64,000 nt of DNA. Source: Telluribacter roseus (lineage in GTDB: Bacteria; Bacteroidota; Bacteroidia; Cytophagales; Spirosomataceae). The stretch covers positions 1-64,000 of the forward strand of contig NZ_JAFEUV020000002.1 of the NCBI RefSeq assembly GCF_017355915.2, written 5' to 3'. This document shows, piece after piece, positions 45,969-54,193 of the stretch (its first letter is position 1; each line of letters starts with the position of its first letter). The position numbers and the translations under genes are program-made. The notes under the pieces were generated by a model that was not told the DNA's origin, searched no databases, and saw nothing but the letters and a program-made list of their open reading frames with translations.

Positions 45969-46442
45969 ATGGCTACTAGTCAGGAATACGGTTACTTACC
46001 TGTTAATTTTCACCAGGCCCGGCTACTACTGATCGCCGCGGATGATGGACAGGCGTGGACTGGTATCAAAGCAGCCTTACGGCAAAGCCTGCCCGAAGTA
46101 GAGCTGGTGATAGCAGAGGACCTGCCGCAGGCGTACGTTCTACTGGCCGAGTGGCAAAGCAACCGAAAGGCCCTCCCCAAACTGATTCTGCTGGACTTTT
46201 TTCAAAGGCGGGATCTTCAACGGAAACAGTGGCTGCAGGAGTTGAAAGAGGATGAGGCTCCCTACCGAAATATACCCGTAGTAGTACTGAGCGATTCGGC
46301 CGATCAGGCCGATGTGCGGGAGGCGTACGGGCTCGGGTGCTCGGCTTATATGGTCAGATCAGGTGGTGCAGGCTGCTGGCTCCAGATCTTCCACGCGGTG
46401 CGGCGTTACTGGTGGGACACGGTGCTCCTTCCTCTATCCTGA
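45969..46442 (+). CDS. Receiver-domain (response-regulator-like) protein, atypical
   Basis: 157 residues, a single CheY-like domain without an output domain. The phosphoacceptor is Asp76 (KLILLDFF), the acidic pair is Asp25-Asp26, and Ser108 fills the Thr/Ser position (VVVLSDS). The conserved Lys is Arg130 (AYMVRSGG), so phosphorylation-driven switching may be altered. No histidine kinase is adjacent. The longer loop (about 80-98) is like cyanobacterial/Bacteroidota Rcp1-type receivers. Confidence 0.78.
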   Translation: MATSQEYGYLPVNFHQARLLLIAADDGQAWTGIKAALRQSLPEVELVIAEDLPQAYVLLAEWQSNRKALPKLILLDFFQRRDLQRKQWLQELKEDEAPYRNIPVVVLSDSADQADVREAYGLGCSAYMVRSGGAGCWLQIFHAVRRYWWDTVLLPLS

Positions 46443-46456
46443 TTGGACGCATTAGG

Positions 46457-46493
46457 CAATAACTACAACTTATTCTATATTATATAGTTATTG
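46457..46493. promoter_or_regulatory. 9-bp inverted repeat upstream of the TlpA-like gene
   Basis: CAATAACTA, 19 bases, TAGTTATTG. It lies 32 bases upstream of the next ATG and just after the receiver stop. AT-rich and without a T-run, it looks more like an operator than a terminator. Confidence 0.35.
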
Positions 46494-46524
46494 TACTAGT
46501 AGTAACTCCTAAAGCTCCGAAGCC

Positions 46525-47052
46525 ATGGTCAAATTCCTACTAGTACTGGTGGTATGGACAAGTACCCTATCGTTTAGCTCGGCGCAGGAGCAACTCCCAC
46601 GACGTGTACCTACGTCCCCCTTTACCGTAGGTACCGATGCTCCAAGTCTTACTTTCAACACCATTGATGGCCGCACGATCAGCCTGGATCATATGAAGGG
46701 CGAGGTGATTGTACTCAACTTCTGGAACATAGGCAGCAAAGGCCGGGAGATGGAGCGGGAGACTATGAACAAAATGAGCGAAAGGCTCAAAAGCAAGGGA
46801 GTCCGGTTTGTGGCCATAACCATGAACGGCGGTGAGCAGCTTAAAACCTGGCTAACCAAGTACCCGGTCAAGTACGAGGTACTCGAAAAAGTAGACTTTA
46901 TGAACTATACCGGCCCCAACCTGTTCGGCTTCAGCTGCATGCCTACCACCATAGTTATAGACCGCGACGGCCGGGTCCGATACAACCGCTGTGGAGCTAT
47001 CGCTACCCCGGAAGAGGCGGCCCAATTCATAGCGCTACTCTCTGCAAAGTAG
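46525..47052 (+). CDS. TlpA/AhpC-like thioredoxin-fold protein lacking the CxxC
   Basis: 175 residues. A signal peptide ends near residue 20 (SFSSAQ). The redoxin fold is clear: GTDAPSLTFNTIDGRTISLDHMKGEVIVLNFWNIG, then the cis-Pro segment SCMPTTIVIDRDGRV. The active site, normally FWATWCPPC, reads FWNIGSKGREM: both cysteines are absent. It is therefore unlikely to be a disulfide reductase and may bind or chaperone a partner. Two other Cys (about 138 and 156) lie elsewhere. Confidence 0.82.
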   Translation: MVKFLLVLVVWTSTLSFSSAQEQLPRRVPTSPFTVGTDAPSLTFNTIDGRTISLDHMKGEVIVLNFWNIGSKGREMERETMNKMSERLKSKGVRFVAITMNGGEQLKTWLTKYPVKYEVLEKVDFMNYTGPNLFGFSCMPTTIVIDRDGRVRYNRCGAIATPEEAAQFIALLSAK

Positions 47053-47680
47053 CGTTTGCAAGTCCAGAAGCTCCTGCTTTGGGGGTAAAGCAGGCAAAAT
47101 AGACCCAACGTGCCTGTAAATAGCTTGTATATTACTCACCTACTACTACATTTGGAAAACGAACTGACCTGTTCAATGCCAGGTGCTACGTAATTTTACG
47201 TATTTGCTAGATTATTAAACAGTTATTTATTAATTTGCAGACTAAATTCTTTGACTCCTTTTTAGAAGCCATATTAAACCTCCTCTTCTGTTTCAGAAAA
47301 TAAGCTTTTAGTAAATCTTCAGGATTAACAGAGGTTTTTTTATGGAAAACAGCAAAGCAGGTTAACACCTATACCCGGATAGCCAAGGAAGGTATATAAT
47401 CTTAGAAAGCTATCTGTCTACACCCAAGCAGCGCCACTGGTCAAACAACTGGCAAGTACATAGTGAAATCAATCTGAAGACGGTAATGCCCTCATGGTGG
47501 AAGGCCTCGATGCGCTCCCCCAATGAGGTAGAATGAGAGTGGGATGTACCCTTAAGGGCACATCCACCCTGGCTTTGGTAGTCTCCTCAGGAAGAAGAGT
47601 AGCTCCAGAGAAAAGTTCGCATTATTATAGTTCAACCCTGACTAAATGAACTTATGAATAGTTCACATTAAAGATTATTA
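47053..47680. other. 628-bp gap with no convincing gene
   Basis: I see no supported coding sequence. It holds one strong hairpin at 47539-47567 (GTGGGATGT, A, CCCTT/AAGGG, C, ACATCCAC, with one bulged G) without a T-run, and a run of short open frames whose codon use does not resemble the neighbours. The surrounding 47-49.4 kb patch is gene-poor and holds only small orphan genes, suggesting an accessory or degraded segment. Confidence 0.6.
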
Positions 47681-47959
47681 ATGCCAAATAAGTATAGGTT
47701 TGAGGCCGCTTCGGATACCCGGGCGGCCTTTATTATTTGCGAGTATAACCCACGGCTCACTGCCCTGATCAAAGAATTCCGTACACACGCTGAAATGGAT
47801 GCGTACACGTCGGAGTACTTGACCGTGCAGGTCCGTAGGCAGCTCCCAATACTATTGGAGGTAGTGTATTCGGAAAGTGATGATCAGGAACTCGTTAAGA
47901 AGAACCTCGTGCGTATGGCTGAGTGGTACTACTATACCCATCTGACCAAGCAGCGGTAG
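47681..47959 (+). CDS. Small orphan protein, 92 residues (paralogue of 48683-48961)
   Basis: 92 residues, not recognised. The second half (LPILLEVVYSESDDQELVKK, then MAEWYYYTHL) resembles the 92-residue product of the gene at 48683-48961 (LPAFVELVEVYQDAPQEEVR, then MAKWLYHPYL), and both share an NP-x2-TA element near the middle of the N-terminal half. Same length, same helix-rich end: a likely lineage-specific paralogue pair. No signal peptide or membrane helix. The function is unknown. Confidence 0.65.
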   Translation: MPNKYRFEAASDTRAAFIICEYNPRLTALIKEFRTHAEMDAYTSEYLTVQVRRQLPILLEVVYSESDDQELVKKNLVRMAEWYYYTHLTKQR

Positions 47960-48272
47960 GAGGGGCTGAGGCACATCAGCAGGCTGCCATGAAGTCCCTG
48001 GTAGTTCCGGTGTACGCTAACAGAAGCGCTACCTAAGAATGCATACAACGGTTTTCAGGATGAAATTCCTTGAAAGCAACAGGAGATAGCGATATGAGGA
48101 GAAAGGTATGTTGTAAACAAAAGGATTACGTACTTACTGAAAATCTGCTACTGCCAGTGACGCTCCTGTAGCTGGTAGTAGTAATTTTTTAAAAACATAT
48201 TACTTACCCTTTGGGTAGTTATGTACTAATCAAAAACTAAAAATAACTCACACACGATTTAGGTACCATTGC
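47960..48272. other. 313-bp gap without a gene
   Basis: AT-rich toward its right end, with no plausible ORF and no clear terminator or tRNA. It probably holds the leader of the next small gene. Confidence 0.5.
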
Positions 48273-48527
48273 ATGAATACAATTACTACTCAGGAGCAAA
48301 GGCAGTTTGAGGAGCTTCTTCAGGATATACTTTCTACCTACAACTGTACCTTTACGGTAGAGATTGATCAGAAGAGCGATTGGCTGGCGTGTCTAATCAA
48401 AAATGAAGTAGGTACCGTAACGGATATGCACCTGACCGCCCCGGCCCTCAGAGAGATACTGACTACCTACGAAGGAAGGAACGAGTTCGAGAAGGCAATC
48501 GAAGAGCGCTTCCGACCCGACTGCTAG
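48273..48527 (+). CDS. Small orphan protein, 84 residues
   Basis: 84 residues, soluble. Pattern: an N-terminal helix (QRQFEELLQDILSTY), two strands with charged residues (TFTVEIDQKSDWLACLIK; GTVTDMHLTA) and a C-terminal helix (REILTTYEGRNEFEKAIEERF). I recognise no family. It lies between the two 92-residue paralogues. The coding strength is moderate, and the balanced composition makes it likely to be real. Confidence 0.6.
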   Translation: MNTITTQEQRQFEELLQDILSTYNCTFTVEIDQKSDWLACLIKNEVGTVTDMHLTAPALREILTTYEGRNEFEKAIEERFRPDC

Positions 48528-48682
48528 TCTCTCCTGCTTTGGCTCTTACTCAAAAAGGGCCTGCTTAGTAACAAACACCCACTCTGGTTACCTCCGGGCT
48601 ACTACTACATGACTCCCGTCGTATTTTGCTTTTATTATTGCTTTATTATTCTCATCTTGTGTCGTGATTAGTAGACCCTACC

Positions 48683-48961
48683 ATGAGAATACCCCGTTTC
48701 CTCATTACACAGAACCGATCGGCCCGCAATACCGTACCCTACGTTATACATGCCCGGAATCCGGCTTGTACAGCCCGCGTCGTTTTATTGAATGAAGAGC
48801 CGACGGCCCGATCGAAAAAGCTTCGTATTCAGATCGGGGAGCTCCCTGCCTTTGTGGAACTAGTAGAAGTATACCAGGATGCCCCTCAGGAAGAGGTACG
48901 GGAAATACTCAAGCAAATGGCTAAGTGGCTGTACCATCCTTACCTTAAGTCCAGGAAGTAG
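48683..48961 (+). CDS. Small orphan protein, 92 residues (paralogue of 47681-47959)
   Basis: 92 residues with a basic N-terminal half (RIPRFLITQNRSARN) and a helical C-terminal half ending MAKWLYHPYLKSRK. It resembles the product of the gene at 47681-47959 over about 40 C-terminal residues; Leu-Pro, Met-Ala-x-Trp and a Tyr-x2-Tyr/His-Leu pattern are shared. The family and function are unknown. It is the last small gene before a 450-bp gap and a TetR gene. Confidence 0.65.
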   Translation: MRIPRFLITQNRSARNTVPYVIHARNPACTARVVLLNEEPTARSKKLRIQIGELPAFVELVEVYQDAPQEEVREILKQMAKWLYHPYLKSRK

Positions 48962-49415
48962 TTTGTTGTGCCTGTTAGCAGGCCTGAGTTGCGCTCATAC
49001 TCAGAGGTAAGCGTTAAAACACATATATAAAGTAGAAGGTATAGAAGCAAGCTGGCAGTGCCTGAGGGACGCTCTTTGGCTGGCCCTTTTTTTCTAAGAA
49101 AGAGGTAATATCTTATCTGCACCATTCAAAATCAGACAAGGTTGCTCACTGGGAGCCTCATAAAATTTATTCGACAGAATAAAGTTTGTGAATACTGCTG
49201 CCATAGCAGCAGTTTGGTGTCATTTTTGTGTCTTATTTTTCTTAAATATTGACATAGTAAGATTTACCGCTAACATTACAAAAATCGTTATATTAAAAAA
49301 GTAGCCATTACTCACCCGACTCTGTCTTTTTATCGTATATAATAACCATACCCCCCCGACTATCTATGAGTATCTCTTCTATCTTAAATCATACACGCTT
49401 AATAACCCACTAAAA
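48962..49415. promoter_or_regulatory. 454-bp leader region of the TetR gene with two inverted repeats
   Basis: There is no convincing gene. Two perfect inverted repeats stand out: TTTATTC, GACA, GAATAAA at 49166-49183 and ACTGCTGC, CATA, GCAGCAGT at 49194-49213, eleven bases apart. The first is operator-like; the second is a short strong hairpin without a T-run. They lie 200-250 bp before the TetR start and could be its autoregulatory site. Confidence 0.4.
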
Positions 49416-50024
49416 ATGGCTACACAATTGAAAGTAAAAAAGCGCGACCGCGAGCGTACCAAAAACAAAATTCTGAAGGCTGTCGGAGAAGTAGTAGAGC
49501 AATATGGCACCGAGAAAGTAGGTGTTAACCTCATTGCTCGTACGGCAGGTGTGAATAAAGTCCTTATCTACCGGTATTTTGGTGGTGTGGACGGGTTGAT
49601 GGAACAATACGTGAAAGCCGGGCAGTATGCCTCTACCATGGGCACCGAGTTTATTGAAAACTTCCCTACACCCGCTCCCGAAGATCGTGGTAAGGCATGG
49701 GCCAAAGCATTCACCATAATGATGCGTGACCTGCGTGCCCGAAAAGCTACCCGCGACCTGCTCAGATGGGAAATAGGTGCCGGCAAATCATCTCTGACGG
49801 ACGCGCGCGACGAAGTAGCAGCGAAATGGATGGAGAAGATCGGACCCATTCCCGGCGTTGAGGATACCAATGCTCTGCTGGCATTGATGATCGGAGCAGT
49901 ATACTACTCTACATTAGCCGCAGACTACCGGGAAAGATTAGCGGATATAGACATACAGTCAGAAGAAGGATGGGAGCGTATTGAAAGAGCACTGGAATCT
50001 ATTCTTGTAGGAAGCAGCAAGTAG
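49416..50024 (+). CDS. TetR/AcrR family transcriptional regulator
   Basis: 202 residues. The N-terminal DNA-binding domain (about 10-60) reads RTKNKILKAVGEVVEQYG, VNLIARTAGVNKVLIYRYFGG. The C-terminal ligand domain is less conserved. The target genes are not obvious; the downstream gene is a flippase with its own promoter box. It is followed by a terminator. Confidence 0.9.
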   Translation: MATQLKVKKRDRERTKNKILKAVGEVVEQYGTEKVGVNLIARTAGVNKVLIYRYFGGVDGLMEQYVKAGQYASTMGTEFIENFPTPAPEDRGKAWAKAFTIMMRDLRARKATRDLLRWEIGAGKSSLTDARDEVAAKWMEKIGPIPGVEDTNALLALMIGAVYYSTLAADYRERLADIDIQSEEGWERIERALESILVGSSK

Positions 50025-50052
50025 TCTGCTTACAGACAATTACTTTGATAGC

Positions 50053-50082
50053 TCCTCCTCCTGATCGGGGGGAGGATTTTTT
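50053..50082 (+). terminator. Terminator of the TetR gene
   Basis: TCCTCCTCC, TGATC, GGGGGGAGGA, then TTTTTT; a GC-rich stem with one T-G pair, 29 bases after the stop. Confidence 0.82.
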
Positions 50083-50120
50083 GTGTACAAGCGGATAGGA
50101 TATTTAGGAGCAGGTAGGCG

Positions 50121-50128
50121 TATATTTG
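50121..50128 (+). promoter_or_regulatory. Promoter -7 box of the flippase gene (TATATTTG)
   Basis: TATATTTG fits TAnnTTTG, 30 bases upstream of the ATG at 50159. No good -33 TTG is seen at the usual spacing. Confidence 0.45.
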
Positions 50129-50158
50129 CAACCTTCAATAGAGAGGTAATACGGTGAT

Positions 50159-51682
50159 ATGAGTGTTCTTAAAAAATTAGCGGGCGAAACGGCAACCTAC
50201 GGAGTAAGTACCATGCTGGGCAGGCTACTCAACTACCTGCTGGTAATCCTGCATACGCAGTTGTTCAGGCCTGATCAGTTGAGTGTGCAGGTACAGCTGT
50301 ATGCCTACGCCGGCCTGTCGCTGGTGATATACACATTTGGTATGGAAACGGCTTATTTCCGCTTTGCCCGTAAAGAAAACGACCAGCAGAAGTACTATAA
50401 TCTAATTCTGAGCGCCGTTATCCTGGTCAGTGTTTTCTTCTCGGGGCTGATGTTCGTGTTTGCGGAGCAGGCAGCGGAGTTTATACAATACCCTGACGAT
50501 GTACTACTGGTGCGCTGGATGGCCATTATTATGGCTACGGATGGAATTGTCTCTATTCCTTTTGCGCGCCTGCGTCTGGAAAAGAAGGGCAAGAAATTTG
50601 TTATGGCCCGCGTAGCCAATATCCTGATCAACATCGGGCTTAATATATTCTTTCTGGTCGTTTGCCGGGATATTTATCAGGGACAGTACCTCACCATGCT
50701 GAAACCCGCTGTTGACCTTTTTTATGATCCGGCCATAGCTCCCGGCTATATCATACTGGCCAATCTTATCGCCAACCTGATGTTCTTCTGGCTGCTGCGC
50801 CGGGAGTTTATGGACTTCCGCTTTGTGTTCAGTATGGAGCTGTTTAAGCCGGTGTGGGTATATGCCTTTCCGATCCTGATCATGAACCTGGCAGCCGTAA
50901 CCAACTATCTCTTCGACCGGATGGCCCTGCAGTACCTCCTGCCGGATGGCTTTTATGCCGGGCGCACTACCAAAGAGGCCATTGGTATATACGGGCAGTG
51001 CTTTAAGCTGTCTATCTTTATGAACCTGGCCATTCAGGCCTTCAAGTATGCCGCCGAGCCCTTCTTCTTCTCCAAGGCCGAAGACAAGAACGCTCCTCCG
51101 GTATTTGCAGAGGTCATGAAGTGGTTTATCATTATTTGCGTAGTGATGTGGGTAGGTATATGCCTGAATCTGGACCTGCTGGCCGAGCTATTCCTCCGCA
51201 AGAAGATCTATCACGAAGGGCTCGCCATAGTACCCTGGCTGTTGCTGGGCTTCCTGTTTCTGGGTATATACTATAACCTGGCGGCCTGGTTTAAGCTTAC
51301 CGACAAGACCCAGTACGGTACGTATATTACTATAACGGGAGCAGCTACTACCGCTGCCCTAAACTTCTTCCTGGTGCCTCAACTGGGGTATTTGGGATGT
51401 GCGCTGGCCTTTGCCGGGTCGGGCCTTCTGATGATGAGCCTTTGCTACTACTTCGGCCAGAAGTACTACCCGGTGCCCTACCAGGTGGGCTCGGCAATCG
51501 GGTACATGGTGGCTGGCGGATTGCTGATTTACGGTAGTTCTCTGTTCACCATCAGTAACCTATGGATAGCTGTACCCTACCACATGCTCCTGTTTACCGT
51601 ATTTCTGGTAGGAACCTTACTGGTAGAGAAAGACTCCCTGCCCCTGCGCTTTCGCCGGATGCTGGGGAGCCGGGCTGAATAA
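50159..51682 (+). CDS. MATE/MVF-superfamily polysaccharide (lipopolysaccharide) flippase
   Basis: 507 residues with about 12-14 membrane helices. The N-terminus (GETATYGVSTMLGRLLNYLLVIL) and the arrangement fit Wzx-like transporters that move undecaprenyl-linked sugars across the inner membrane. No glycan cluster is adjacent, so the cargo is unknown. It converges with mlaF, eight bases away. Confidence 0.85.
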   Translation: MSVLKKLAGETATYGVSTMLGRLLNYLLVILHTQLFRPDQLSVQVQLYAYAGLSLVIYTFGMETAYFRFARKENDQQKYYNLILSAVILVSVFFSGLMFVFAEQAAEFIQYPDDVLLVRWMAIIMATDGIVSIPFARLRLEKKGKKFVMARVANILINIGLNIFFLVVCRDIYQGQYLTMLKPAVDLFYDPAIAPGYIILANLIANLMFFWLLRREFMDFRFVFSMELFKPVWVYAFPILIMNLAAVTNYLFDRMALQYLLPDGFYAGRTTKEAIGIYGQCFKLSIFMNLAIQAFKYAAEPFFFSKAEDKNAPPVFAEVMKWFIIICVVMWVGICLNLDLLAELFLRKKIYHEGLAIVPWLLLGFLFLGIYYNLAAWFKLTDKTQYGTYITITGAATTAALNFFLVPQLGYLGCALAFAGSGLLMMSLCYYFGQKYYPVPYQVGSAIGYMVAGGLLIYGSSLFTISNLWIAVPYHMLLFTVFLVGTLLVEKDSLPLRFRRMLGSRAE

Positions 51683-51690
51683 GGTACCTG

Positions 51691-52437
51691 TTAAGGCGCC
51701 TGGTCGCGCAGGAGCTTATTGGCAAAGATAAACTCATTGAGCTCGAGTACATTGGAGTTGGTTAGGGTCGTGTTGTCGCCTTCCCATAGCTTGAGGCCCT
51801 TGTACAGGAATATGACGTTCTGGCCTATCTCCATTACGGAGTTCATATCATGCGTGATCACCAGCGTAGTGATCTGGTACTCTTCCGTTATCTCCTGAAT
51901 CAGCTCGTCTATCTTTACCGCCGTCAGTGGGTCCAGGCCCGAGTTGGGCTCGTCACAAAACAGGTACTTGGGATTCATCACTATGGCGCGGGCTATCGCT
52001 ACGCGCTTTTTCATACCCCCACTGATCTCCGAAGGCATACGGTCGCCGGCTTTTTCCAGCCCTACGCGCTGCAGACAAAACTGCACCCGCTCCCGCTTTT
52101 CATCCTCATTTTGATTGGTAAGCATATCCAGCGGGAAGCGTACATTCTGCTCCACCGTCTTGGAATCAAACAGGGCCCCTCCCTGGAAAAGTACCCCCAT
52201 CTCACGTCGGATGGCCTGCTTTTCTTCGTCGTCACAGCGGTAAAAGTCACGCCCATCGTACAGGATTTGTCCCCGGTCGGGCTTGATAAGCCCGATAATG
52301 CACTTCAGCAATACACTCTTGCCAGTACCACTCCCTCCGATGATCAGGTTGGTCTCTCCTTTTTTTAGCGTAGCACTTACTCCTTTCAGTACCTCGTTGC
52401 CGTTAAAAGCCTTGGCTACATCTCTTAATTCTATCAT
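51691..52437 (-). CDS. mlaF: ABC transporter ATP-binding protein, MlaF-type
   Basis: 248 residues. Walker A GGSGTGKSV, signature SGGMKKR, Walker B LFCDEPNSGLDP and switch His (VITHDM) are complete. It pairs with the permease gene upstream. In the Mla system this ATPase drives retrograde or anterograde phospholipid transport between inner and outer membranes. An MlaD/MCE gene is not in the window. Confidence 0.9.
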   Translation of the reverse strand: MIELRDVAKAFNGNEVLKGVSATLKKGETNLIIGGSGTGKSVLLKCIIGLIKPDRGQILYDGRDFYRCDDEEKQAIRREMGVLFQGGALFDSKTVEQNVRFPLDMLTNQNEDEKRERVQFCLQRVGLEKAGDRMPSEISGGMKKRVAIARAIVMNPKYLFCDEPNSGLDPLTAVKIDELIQEITEEYQITTLVITHDMNSVMEIGQNVIFLYKGLKLWEGDNTTLTNSNVLELNEFIFANKLLRDQAP

Positions 52438-52474
52438 AATACAGCTAAGTCAGTAAGTAGTTAGCTTCAGCTTT

Positions 52475-53203
52475 TTATAGAAAAAGTTGAGCCAGTAAAT
52501 AGTCGGCTACCAGTATGGCTATACAGCTATTGGTCACAGCTTGTGTACTTGACTGCCCTACTTCAAGGGCTCCTCCTTTGGTATAATACCCCTTATACGA
52601 AGAAATCGTTGAGATCAGAAAGCCGAATACAAAGGGCTTTACACACATGAAAAAGATATTGTAAGGGACAAACGCATTGCGGATTCCCGATACATAATCT
52701 TTGGGTGAGATGACACCGGTAAGTGTGCCGGCCAGGTACCCGCCCAGTATACCCAGAAACGCCGACAGAATGACCAGCATCGGAAAGGTGACCATGGCGG
52801 CTAGTACCTTGGGAAGTACCAGGTAGGAGGCCGAGTTGATACCCATTACTTCCAGCGCATCCACCTGCTCGGTAATACGCATGGTACCCAGCTCACCGGC
52901 GATATTGGAGCCTACCTTACCGGCCAGTACTACACACGTAATGGTAGGAGCCAGCTCCAGAATCTCCATATCCCGTACGATCAGGGCCACTGTAGACACA
53001 GGTATGAAAGGGCTCACCAGGTTGTAGGCTGTCTGGATACAGGATACGGCCCCGATAAAAGTGGAAACAATGGATACGATGAAGACAGAGTTAACACCAA
53101 TATTGACAGCCTCTTCCATGAAGCGCCGCCAGTACACGGATAGCTTTTCACGACGTGTAAAAAGGTATCCTAAGAAAACGAAATATTTACCTATGGTAAC
53201 CAT
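52475..53203 (-). CDS. mlaE: ABC transporter permease, MlaE-type
   Basis: 242 residues. The MlaE family core is clear: SVFIVSIVSTFIGAV, LAPTITCVVLAGKVGSNIAGELGTM, EQVDALEVMGINSASYLVLPK and FVFGFLISTISSYKGY. It forms the inner-membrane channel for lipid transport. 37 bp separate it from mlaF on the same strand. Confidence 0.92.
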   Translation of the reverse strand: MVTIGKYFVFLGYLFTRREKLSVYWRRFMEEAVNIGVNSVFIVSIVSTFIGAVSCIQTAYNLVSPFIPVSTVALIVRDMEILELAPTITCVVLAGKVGSNIAGELGTMRITEQVDALEVMGINSASYLVLPKVLAAMVTFPMLVILSAFLGILGGYLAGTLTGVISPKDYVSGIRNAFVPYNIFFMCVKPFVFGFLISTISSYKGYYTKGGALEVGQSSTQAVTNSCIAILVADYLLAQLFL

Positions 53204-53408
53204 CGGACCCGTAGATCAATTTTTAATTAAGTATATAAACAGATAGATGAGGTATTATCAACAATGAGAACTAGTAATCCTGCGCCGGGCAGATCTTTAC
53301 ATCTAAAAATTGAAGATTCTCGGATATTCTGACTCAATAACCACGCTAGTTCAAACTATATCCCATATTTTCGGGAAAATTAGAAAAAAAATAGATCTAA
53401 ACAGTACA

Positions 53409-54116
53409 ATGAACCCATTAGCAGTAGTTACGGGGGGCACGAAAGGTATAGGCAGGGCATTAGTGGAACGGTTTGTGAGGGGCGGCTTCGACGTAGTTAC
53501 CTGCGCCAGAAATGAGCAGGATCTGGCGGTGTTGCAGCAGGAGGTCTCCCAACTTGCCGGTGGACGTATACTATGTCAGCAGGCCGACCTGTCGGTCCGG
53601 AGCGACCTTGATAATTTTATTACCTTTGTGCATTCGCTGGAAAGGCCGGTAGATGTACTCGTCAATAATACGGGCGTATTCATGCCGGGGCAGATTCATA
53701 ACGAGGAGGAAGGAGTGCTGGAGAAAACCATTGAAACCAATGTGTACAGCGCGTACCACCTTACCCGCGGCCTCATCCCGACCATGATGGAGCGAAGGAA
53801 AGGGCACGTGTTCAATATGTGCTCGACGGCCAGTATCACCGCTTATCCCAACGGGGGGTCGTACTGCATCTCCAAGTTTGCTCTGCACGGAATGACTAAG
53901 GTGCTGCGCGAAGAAATGAAGCCTTTTGGTGTCAAAGTCACAGCTATACTGCCCGGTGCTACCCTGACCAGCAGCTGGGAAGGTACTGACCTGCCGGAGG
54001 AGCGATTTATGAAGGCAGAAGACGTGGCAGAGACAGTCTGGGCCGTTTATCATCTGTCGCCGGGTGCGGTGGTAGAGGATATATTAATGCGTCCTCAGCT
54101 AGGCGACATTGGCTGA
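53409..54116 (+). CDS. Short-chain dehydrogenase/reductase
   Basis: About 235 residues from ATG 53409; the reading frame is open for 33 codons upstream but that part has no SDR homology. The cofactor motif TGGTKGIGRAL, NNTGV and the catalytic Y-x3-K (SYCISKFAL, with the Ser about 13 residues before) are present. FabG-like in sequence, but the substrate cannot be assigned. It lies 77 bp before the ROK kinase gene. Confidence 0.9.
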   Translation: MNPLAVVTGGTKGIGRALVERFVRGGFDVVTCARNEQDLAVLQQEVSQLAGGRILCQQADLSVRSDLDNFITFVHSLERPVDVLVNNTGVFMPGQIHNEEEGVLEKTIETNVYSAYHLTRGLIPTMMERRKGHVFNMCSTASITAYPNGGSYCISKFALHGMTKVLREEMKPFGVKVTAILPGATLTSSWEGTDLPEERFMKAEDVAETVWAVYHLSPGAVVEDILMRPQLGDIG

Positions 54117-54193
54117 AATAGTGGTGAATGTAGCAGAAATAACTAACTTTCGGTCTGAAAATAATAAACTTCCCTACCATACTCTTTTTCTAA

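Noticed and set aside
47539-47567. Hairpin taken for a terminator
   Set aside because: The stem is strong but no T-run follows and no gene ends nearby.
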